From DAOUBP01 sp034432655 (lineage in GTDB: Bacteria > Chloroflexota > Anaerolineae > CG2-30-64-16), in assembly GCA_034432655.1 (NCBI GenBank), contig DAOUBP010000024.1, positions 1 to 6,520 on the forward strand: a DNA stretch of 6,520 bases. The letters are read 5' to 3'. How positions within the stretch are numbered: the stretch's first letter is position 1; each line of letters begins with the position of its first letter. The notes beneath the pieces were generated by a model. It made no database searches, had not been told where the DNA came from, and saw nothing but the letters and a program-made list of their open reading frames with translations. Positions 1-4,837 of the stretch are shown here, piece by piece. The position numbers and the translations under genes were made by a program.

Positions 1-51
1 GGTGGCCGACTGGCAGGATTGGCCGTATCCGTAGGTTAATCCGGAGCTGTT

Positions 52-102
52 GTAGGGGAACTGTGGGGGCACGCCGCAGGCGTGGCCCCACAGTTGCCCT
101 AC
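52..102. repeat. Family B palindromic repeat, copy 1
   Basis: This is an imperfect hairpin: arms 52-75 and 79-102, loop GCA at 76-78. Twenty-two of 24 positions pair; the two mismatches are G against G. Bases 85-105 are identical to 1190-1210 in copy 2, so this is a dispersed repeat and not a chance fold. The inner stem differs from copy 2 but still pairs. It lies about 20 bp upstream of the extended -10 promoter at 121-129. It may also lie just 3' of a plus-strand gene ending before base 40, but too little of that is visible to call. No T-run follows either arm, so it is not a classical intrinsic terminator. A REP-like or MITE-like palindrome is the likeliest class (inference). Confidence 0.8.
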
Positions 103-120
103 TGTATCATACGCGAACCA

Positions 121-129
121 TGTTATAAT
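121..129 (+). promoter_or_regulatory. Extended -10 sigma70-type promoter
   Basis: The bases TGTTATAAT give a perfect TATAAT hexamer (124-129) preceded by the extended -10 TGN element (121-123). No good -35 lies 16-18 bp upstream (ACTGTA at 101-106), which fits an extended -10 promoter that does not depend on a -35. The predicted transcription start is near 136, leaving a leader of about 65 nt before the ATG at 202. It points at the 75-codon ORF, the only plausible gene downstream on this strand. The family B palindrome ends about 20 bp upstream. Confidence 0.55.
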
Positions 130-201
130 GTGCCTGGCTCGGCTTTCTGGTAGTGCGAAGGGGTTCTGCAAGTGCTCAACAACGAAGGAGAAAAGTGTAC
201 G

Positions 202-429
202 ATGCCCCCGAAAGATTTCTCCGAATACGCTCAAGGCAAGACCTTTGACGAAATCCTGCATGACGGGCGCAAGGAGAGCGCGGAGCGCATCCTGTCTGAA
301 GCGCTCACGCCGCTGGCACTCTTATTGTCCCGTGAATTGCTGAAGGTCCTCTTGACCCCGCCCCAGGCGTTCGAGGTGTCGTGCAGAACCCCAGATGAAA
401 TCGTAGCGGAATTCGAGGCTGGTCTGTAG
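202..429 (+). CDS. Small hypothetical protein, 75 aa
   Basis: I do not recognise this protein. It begins MPPKDFSEYAQGKTFDEI and is probably mainly helical, with a Leu-rich amphipathic stretch in the middle (LTPLALLLSRELLKVLL), then PDEIVAEFEAGL and a TAG stop. There is no signal peptide, and the Leu-rich stretch is too charged for a convincing membrane span. The ATG at 202 is preferred because AAGGAG (185-190) lies 11 nt upstream. An in-frame GTG at 172, with AAGGGG (158-163) before it, would add ten residues, but those codons run through the second ribosome site. An extended -10 promoter at 121-129 supports transcription. Just past the stop another frame reads QEAEQRRLAQQFSGEALRAA (432-491) before its own stop, so a longer gene may have been shortened by an indel. 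It could also be a regulator, a toxin-antitoxin remnant or spurious. Confidence 0.5.
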   Translation: MPPKDFSEYAQGKTFDEILHDGRKESAERILSEALTPLALLLSRELLKVLLTPPQAFEVSCRTPDEIVAEFEAGL

Positions 430-538
430 GACAGGAGGCAGAGCAGCGCCGCCTGGCGCAGCAGTTCAGCGGCGAGGCGCTGCGCGCGGCCTGACAACGG
501 AAGAAGCCGCGCCGGCCGCTGAGAAGGCCGTGCCGAGG
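430..538. other. Gap between convergent small ORFs
   Basis: I see no complete gene here. A plus-strand stretch at 432-491, in the -1 frame relative to the 75-codon ORF, has coding-like composition (Glu/Gln/Ala-rich, helical) and ends at TGA (492-494). It could be the displaced C-terminus of that ORF. After it another frame reads LTTEEAAPAAEKAVP (490-534), also helical in composition. No terminator-like hairpin with a T-run is visible between the plus-strand ORF and the minus-strand peptide that ends at 539. Confidence 0.3.
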
Positions 539-634
539 TCAAATGAGGCGTTCCAGTTCATCGAGGACGGCCAGAATGGACATCGGTCGGCCGGGGATCA
601 CATTGTCCTCGCTCTCGATGTGCAGCGGCGTCAC
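539..634 (-). pseudogene. Possible gene remnant, 31-codon C-terminal tail
   Basis: After the family A palindrome, the minus strand reads VTPLHIESEDNVIPGRPMSI and then LAVLDELERLI before a TGA stop (541-539). The composition is protein-like, with an acidic then a hydrophobic helical end. There is no independent start with a ribosome site: the first possible start, GTG at 634, lies inside the palindrome. Reading further upstream in this frame only crosses the palindrome and then shadows the preceding gene. The simplest reading is the 3' end of a second gene of the 682-987 operon, whose 5' part was lost or replaced at the repeat. A MAI... start at 673-671, nine nt after the upstream stop, is in a different frame and would need a frameshift at the repeat to reach this tail. 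I do not recognise the peptide, and it could be chance. Confidence 0.25.
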
Positions 635-667
635 GTGCCAGGCACCTCGAAGGTGCCTGGCACGTGA
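631..667. repeat. Family A palindromic repeat, perfect 37-bp hairpin
   Basis: The arms TCACGTGCCAGGCACCT (631-647) and AGGTGCCTGGCACGTGA (651-667) pair perfectly over 17 bp, with loop CGA. Each arm is itself nearly self-complementary (GTGCC-A-GGCAC), so the element can fold as one long hairpin or as two small ones. The same core occurs at 1131-1147 and in the 6439-6520 array, where the loop reads TCG, meaning the opposite orientation. It begins 15 nt after the stop of the minus-strand gene at 682-987. It could therefore stabilise the mRNA end or weakly terminate, although no U-run follows. A REP-like element moved in trans by a transposase encoded elsewhere is a reasonable guess. Confidence 0.9.
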
Positions 668-681
668 TGGCCATTTTCGGG

Positions 682-987
682 TTAGCCCTGCAACAAGTTC
701 AGACGCTCCTGCAGCTTGATGTACATCCGATACAGGGCATTCCATTCAACGAAGTCCGCGTCATCGCCCATGATCCCGGCCCGGTACCGCTGTGCGAACT
801 CCTCAGAGCTAAGGCCGTATTTGCGTTCCAGCTCCTCCAGATCGGCCTTCACGATGCGACAAGAGGCTTCGTCCTGGGCGCGCTGTTGCGCCAGGAGCTT
901 ATCCAGCGCGCGGTCCATGAAATCATCGCCGTAACCGCTGCTATAGATGCGCTCCAGATTCCTGATCTTGTCTAACGTCGTTCCCAT
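682..987 (-). CDS. Antitoxin-like helical protein, 101 aa (resembles TumE/DUF6516-associated partners)
   Basis: This 101-residue, charged, all-helical protein starts MGTTLDKIRNLERIYSSGYG and contains DFMDRALDKLLAQQ, then LEELERKYGLSSEEFAQRY, then GDDADFVEWNALYRM. From memory, the pattern SGY-x-D-x(2)-(M/L)DR near the N-terminus, followed by YG-(M/L)-SS-x-EF and DFVEWNxLYxM, matches small proteins of cyanobacteria and Chloroflexota encoded beside TumE-type (DUF6516) toxins and taken as their antitoxins. No database search was possible. The ATG is supported by GGAGGAA (1003-997) about 10 nt upstream and by an extended -10 promoter at 1048-1056. No toxin-like ORF lies upstream, and only a 31-codon tail lies downstream past a palindrome, so this would be an orphan. 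A cytoplasmic location is expected. Confidence is high that it is a real gene and moderate on the role. Confidence 0.85.
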   Translation of the reverse strand: MGTTLDKIRNLERIYSSGYGDDFMDRALDKLLAQQRAQDEASCRIVKADLEELERKYGLSSEEFAQRYRAGIMGDDADFVEWNALYRMYIKLQERLNLLQG

Positions 988-1047
988 TTCGTACCGTTCC
1001 TCCGAGTCAGGTCACTCTGGTCGCCCTGCATCTCACCACCATTGGCA

Positions 1048-1075
1048 ATTTTACCATACACAGCGTTGACTGCAA
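1048..1075 (-). promoter_or_regulatory. Extended -10 promoter for the 682-987 gene
   Basis: Read on the minus strand, TGG-TAAAAT (1056-1048) gives a five-of-six -10 hexamer preceded by the TGN element. TTGCAG (1075-1070) is a weak -35 match at a 16-bp spacing. The predicted start is near 1041, giving a leader of about 50 nt that ends in GGAGGAA and the ATG at 987. It is the only AT-rich patch in the 988-1130 gap. No operator-like inverted repeat overlaps it; the nearest palindrome is at 1131-1147. Confidence 0.5.
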
Positions 1076-1130
1076 AGCCCCTCTTTCGTCCATCGGTGGC
1101 GGTCCTTCAGAACACCTCCCGGGGGCAAAT

Positions 1131-1147
1131 CAGGTGCCAGGCACCTG
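1131..1147. repeat. Family A palindrome, minimal form
   Basis: CAGGTGCC-A-GGCACCTG is a perfect inverted repeat with 8-bp arms around a single central A. It carries the same GGTGCCAGGCACC core that forms each arm of the longer family A hairpins. It may be a half-element left by deletion, or the basic unit from which the longer nested palindromes were built. It sits 12 bp from a family B hairpin, upstream of the promoter at 1048-1075 and downstream of the large minus-strand gene. An operator role is possible, but its recurrence elsewhere favours a dispersed repeat. Confidence 0.7.
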
Positions 1148-1158
1148 GGCTAATGTAG

Positions 1159-1205
1159 AGGGCAACTGTGGGGCAACTCCGCAGGAGTTGCCCCACAGTT
1201 GCCCT
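1159..1205. repeat. Family B palindromic repeat, copy 2 (perfect 22-bp stem)
   Basis: The arms 1159-1180 and 1184-1205 pair perfectly over 22 bp around the loop GCA, the same loop as copy 1. Bases 1190-1210 are identical to 85-105. On the minus strand it starts only 5 nt after the TGA of the large gene (1213-1211), so it must form part of that mRNA's 3' end. It may protect the transcript or slow polymerase. No U-run follows on the minus strand, so it is not a standard intrinsic terminator. The left arm holds GGGCAACT twice (1160-1167 and 1171-1178), which may reflect how the element grew. Confidence 0.9.
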
Positions 1206-1210
1206 ACTGT

Positions 1211-4200
1211 TCAGCGCGTGCGCAACAGCAGCGGCAGATAGATGCGTCGCCGCTCTCCTCCTCTGATGATCACCACGCCTGTCTCGGCGTAGCCCGACTC
1301 GGCGTCGTCCTGGACGAATTTGAGGCGGTAGGCGTAGGTGTTGGGCTCGCCCGGCGTGTGGCGATAGGGCCCCGCCGCGCCAACCGTCGCCAGCGGCCCG
1401 TATCCGTCAACGCCCCCTTCGGTGAACTCGATGGCGGTGGAGACGCCGGCCGGCCCGGCCGTCCAGGTGATCTCCACCCGGCCGTCGGCCAGCAGGGTCG
1501 CCGCCACGTTCTGCGGCGCGGGGAGCGTGAGCCGCCGGGTCGTGCCGCTGCGCACCGCCGACGGGCCGCTTGCGCCAGTGCCGTTGAGCGCCACCACGCG
1601 GTAGTAGTAGGTCGTGCCGGGCGCCAGCCCCGCGTCGTGCGCCAGGGTGATCCCCCCGCCGGTCTGCAGGGCGACCTGGAACGGGCCGCCCGCGCTGGTG
1701 CTGCGCTCGATGCGATAGCCGGTCACCACGTCGCCGGCGGGCGAGCTCCACGCCAGGGCCAGCGTGTCGGCGGCCACCGCGGTGACGCTGTGCAGCGTCG
1801 GCGGCCGCGGCAACGGCGGCAGGCTGCGGCCGCCCGCGGGCGTGGCCGTGAAGTCCGAGTCGTTGCCGGCCGAATCCAGCACCTGGACGCGGTAGGCGTA
1901 GCCGGCGTCCTCCAGCACGGCGGTGTCGGTGTAGACGGTGGTGCCCGGCGGCAGCACGGCCACGTCCTCCCACGGGCCGCCGTCGGCGCTGCGCTGGAGG
2001 AGGATGCCCGCGACGGCCTGGGGCGCGACGCCCGGCGCCTCGCTTGCCTCGCCCGCCGCGGGCGCCGTCAGCAGCCACTCCACCCGGAAGCCCTTGAGCC
2101 TGGGGCTGACCGCGACCGGCACGGCCTGCAGGCCGAAGACGGCGTTGGTCCACCCCTCGCCGAAGCCGTAGACCCGGCCCCCCTTCGTCTGCACGTAGAG
2201 CTCGCGGCCGTAGCCCACGGCCACCGAACCGTCCTGCACCACGCTGTCCACGCTGCGGCTCCACAGCGGTGCGCCGGTGTAGGGCGAGTAGGCGCGCAGG
2301 GTGTTGTTGCTGAAGATGTAGAGCGCGTCGGCGGAGAAGGCCGGCACGCTCCGCACCGCCGCGCCGATGTTGCGCTGCCAGCGCAGGGCCAGGTCGCCGG
2401 TCAGGCTGTAGAGGGTGCCGTTCTGCGTGCCCACCAGCACCTGCCCATACGGTCCGGCCACCGGCCCGGCGGTGATGGCGCTATCGGCGTGGAACACGGC
2501 CTGCTGCTCCAGCCCGTCGCGGCTCAGCTTGACCACGTCGCCGTTGGCCCGCCCCACGTACACGAAGCCGTAGGCCAGGAGCGGCGGCGTGCTGTTGGGG
2601 GATGCCGCGGTCTGACCGGTGACGCACGGCGTCGTGTCGCAGAAGAAGTGAATGCGGCCGGTATAGCCGGCCGTCGTCGCCACGTAGACGGCCCGATTGG
2701 CATCCGTCGCCAGCGCGCCGATCGGGTTGCCCTGCACGCTGTACTCCTGGAACTTCACCCCATCGGGCCGCACGAGCACCACCTTGCCGGTGATGCCGAC
2801 GGCGATGAAGCCATCGGCGCCGACGATGGGGCTGGTGCGTGGGGTGCTGCCCAGGGACAGCGCCCAGCGCCGGTAGCGCTGCGGCGGCTGCTTGAAGACG
2901 AAGGTGTCTGGGTAGGGGAAGGCGTAGAGCTTGCCCGATCCATCCAGGGCGTAGATGGTGCCGTCGGCGGCGATGGCCGGCGTGCCGAAGGCGGCCCCGT
3001 CCAGGTTGAGGCGCTGGTAGAGCGCGCCCTGCCGCAGCACGTCCACGGCCGTGCCGTGGGCCACGATCACCTCGCCGTTGTTGCTGACCACCGGCGAGGG
3101 CAGCAGGGTGCTCGTGTCCGGCGCCGCGGCCAGATACTCCCACAGTTTCCTGGGCACCTCGGGGCCGGCCAGCGAGGTGAAGGATTGCCCGCGGGCGTCG
3201 TAGCGCAGCATCGGCCAGGCGGCCAGGGTGCTCTGCCCGCCGGGGTTGCCCCAGTAGCTCAGCGTGGGGTCGCCGTTCAGGTCGGTCGCCAGGCCGGTCG
3301 AGAACCTGCTCGATGCGTCGGTGAAGTGGTTGGTCAGATGGGCCAGCGTCTGCCAGACCGCATCTCCCAGCCGCAGGTGGTTCTTCAACAGCTTCTCCAT
3401 CACGTAGTACTGCATCGAGGAGGACCCACCTTCGGCCGGTTGCCGCCAGCAGCCGCCGCTGATCATGGAGAGGCCGCCCACCCAGGCGATGCCGTGGCCG
3501 TCCTCCAGCAAAGTCGCCCCGAAGTTGTCCGCGACGAAGACATCCCCCGTGCTACACGAGGCGACGACGTAGACCGCGCCGTGCTCGTTGTCCGGGCTCA
3601 ACTGATCGAGGGCGCACGTATCCGGTGATGGCAGGCACTGCAGCAAGGTGTCCTTCGTGATCTCCTCAATGCTGGTGAGGGGCCACGGCTCGGTGGGCGA
3701 ATCCACTTTGCCATTGCCGTTATATTCGATCCAGTGCCTGCGGCTCACGCCCCAGCCGCTGCCGTGGCCGGCCAGGGCCACCAGCCCATAATCGTGCGCC
3801 TGCAGCTCGTCCAGAAGGTTCTGGCCGGTGAGCGGCTGCGGCGAAACGACCGGCGAAGCGTCCGGCGTCTTGGCGCTTTCGTAGAAGATGGTGCTGAGAT
3901 AGCCGCCGGCGTTCAGGAAGGCGGCTTTGGCGTACTCTGAGACGTAGGCGCCATCGGCCGTGCATTGGTCGCATTCCTTGCTCGCGCCCTCGAAAGGGCA
4001 GGGCCGATACGAACCGGTCGGCGGCGGGACATCCTTGGGGAACCAGGACTGTCCTTGCAGGGTATAGTTCGACATGGCGTGGAGCGTGCGCAGCTTGAAC
4101 GATTGAGCCTGCTTCTCGAAGCCCATGCTGTTCGCCAGGGCGCGGCGCACCGCATCCGCGGTCTTGAGGGGGATGCGGCCCACGGCCACGGTGGCCTGGA

Positions 4201-4837
4201 ATGCAGGGATGGTGTCAGGCGTGTAGCCCGGCGCGAACGGCAACTCATCGGGATTGTTGGGGTCGGCCGCGATCCCGTCGAGCAGACAGCCGTTGCCATT
4301 GCTGTCGAAGTTGCTCACCAGGTCGGCGTAGTACCAGTCGGAGAACTTGATCTTGAGCCCTTTGGCGTTGGCGCCGCCGTTGATCGGGGCAGCGAGACAG
4401 GCGGTCAGGTCAGGGTTGCCCTGGCCGTCCCGGCCGCGGAACCAGGCAGGGAAGTAGACGTAGGGGATGACGTCGTGAGGGCCGACCAGCATCACGTACT
4501 GGAAGCGGGCGCCGAGGGTCGCCCGCCGCGCCTTCTCCAGCGCCCGGATCTTGTCCGACAGGGTGCTGCCGGGGTAGGACGCGTTGATCGTCTCGACGCT
4601 GATGACCTCCACCGCGAAGCCCTGCCGGAACTTGAAGTCCACGAACTCGTCCAGTGCGTCGGCGTCAATGATGCTCTGCGGCGCGATGATGAGGAAGTAG
4701 GGGCCGTGCTGGGTGTCCAGGGGGTAGGGCAAGGCGTCGCCCAGGGTGAAGACGTTGCCCGCATAGGTGCCGGCGCCGGCCGTGCCGTAGTCCACGGTGC
4801 GCGCGTCCACGGCCACGCCCGGCGGGTTCGCAGTGGC
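1211..4837 (-). CDS. C25 gingipain-like cysteine peptidase, C-terminal piece: protease, propeller and FN3 (frameshifted gene)
   Basis: This is the downstream part of a gene split by a frameshift at 4837-4843, giving residues 523-1730 of the repaired protein. After the end of a beta sandwich comes a peptidase C25 domain, about 562-1052. Landmarks are YFLIIAP, then YVMLVGPHDVIP, then DWYYADL with the Ca-loop-like DSNGNG (700-705), catalytic His880 in AGHGS, catalytic Cys950 in ASCSTGDVF, and a closing NGDPTLSYWG. Eight further cysteines in this domain could form disulfides. Residues 1061-1420 hold eight PQQ-like propeller repeats of the form SPVV..GEVIVAHG. About three fibronectin III-like domains follow (1425-1524, 1533-1622, 1626-1713); the middle one is clearest (YRIERS, TYYYRVVA). 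The tail is RRIYLPLLLRTR. C25 enzymes are secreted clan CD endopeptidases. No type IX sorting domain is seen. The open frame reaches 5209, but bases upstream of 4837 are shadow; no ribosome site suggests a separate start. Confidence 0.9.
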   Translation of the reverse strand, partial: ATANPPGVAVDARTVDYGTAGAGTYAGNVFTLGDALPYPLDTQHGPYFLIIAPQSIIDADALDEFVDFKFRQGFAVEVISVETINASYPGSTLSDKIRALEKARRATLGARFQYVMLVGPHDVIPYVYFPAWFRGRDGQGNPDLTACLAAPINGGANAKGLKIKFSDWYYADLVSNFDSNGNGCLLDGIAADPNNPDELPFAPGYTPDTIPAFQATVAVGRIPLKTADAVRRALANSMGFEKQAQSFKLRTLHAMSNYTLQGQSWFPKDVPPPTGSYRPCPFEGASKECDQCTADGAYVSEYAKAAFLNAGGYLSTIFYESAKTPDASPVVSPQPLTGQNLLDELQAHDYGLVALAGHGSGWGVSRRHWIEYNGNGKVDSPTEPWPLTSIEEITKDTLLQCLPSPDTCALDQLSPDNEHGAVYVVASCSTGDVFVADNFGATLLEDGHGIAWVGGLSMISGGCWRQPAEGGSSSMQYYVMEKLLKNHLRLGDAVWQTLAHLTNHFTDASSRFSTGLATDLNGDPTLSYWGNPGGQSTLAAWPMLRYDARGQSFTSLAGPEVPRKLWEYLAAAPDTSTLLPSPVVSNNGEVIVAHGTAVDVLRQGALYQRLNLDGAAFGTPAIAADGTIYALDGSGKLYAFPYPDTFVFKQPPQRYRRWALSLGSTPRTSPIVGADGFIAVGITGKVVLVRPDGVKFQEYSVQGNPIGALATDANRAVYVATTAGYTGRIHFFCDTTPCVTGQTAASPNSTPPLLAYGFVYVGRANGDVVKLSRDGLEQQAVFHADSAITAGPVAGPYGQVLVGTQNGTLYSLTGDLALRWQRNIGAAVRSVPAFSADALYIFSNNTLRAYSPYTGAPLWSRSVDSVVQDGSVAVGYGRELYVQTKGGRVYGFGEGWTNAVFGLQAVPVAVSPRLKGFRVEWLLTAPAAGEASEAPGVAPQAVAGILLQRSADGGPWEDVAVLPPGTTVYTDTAVLEDAGYAYRVQVLDSAGNDSDFTATPAGGRSLPPLPRPPTLHSVTAVAADTLALAWSSPAGDVVTGYRIERSTSAGGPFQVALQTGGGITLAHDAGLAPGTTYYYRVVALNGTGASGPSAVRSGTTRRLTLPAPQNVAATLLADGRVEITWTAGPAGVSTAIEFTEGGVDGYGPLATVGAAGPYRHTPGEPNTYAYRLKFVQDDAESGYAETGVVIIRGGERRRIYLPLLLRTR

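Noticed and set aside
1..39. C-terminal end of a plus-strand gene (VADWQDWPYP then stop at 32-34)
   Set aside because: Ten residues are too few to call; only the nearby hairpin hints that a gene ends here.
231..542. 103-codon minus-strand ORF over the 75-codon gene
   Set aside because: It has no ribosome site or promoter and a low-complexity Arg/Ser/Ala composition; the plus strand has both signals.
664..975. 103-codon plus-strand ORF opposite the antitoxin-like gene
   Set aside because: It is a shadow: it starts in the palindrome edge, has no ribosome site and mirrors the well-supported minus-strand gene.
1159..1205. Intrinsic (rho-independent) terminator of the large gene
   Set aside because: The stem is strong but no T-run follows on either strand, and the same sequence recurs at 52-102, so it is called a dispersed repeat. 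A transcript-end role remains possible.
1199..3628. 809-codon open frame on the plus strand opposite the protease gene
   Set aside because: It is rich in Arg, Gly, His, Val and Ala with no domain pattern, as expected for the reverse complement of a GC-rich gene. It begins inside a palindromic repeat, and the minus strand has clear protease, propeller and FN3 motifs.
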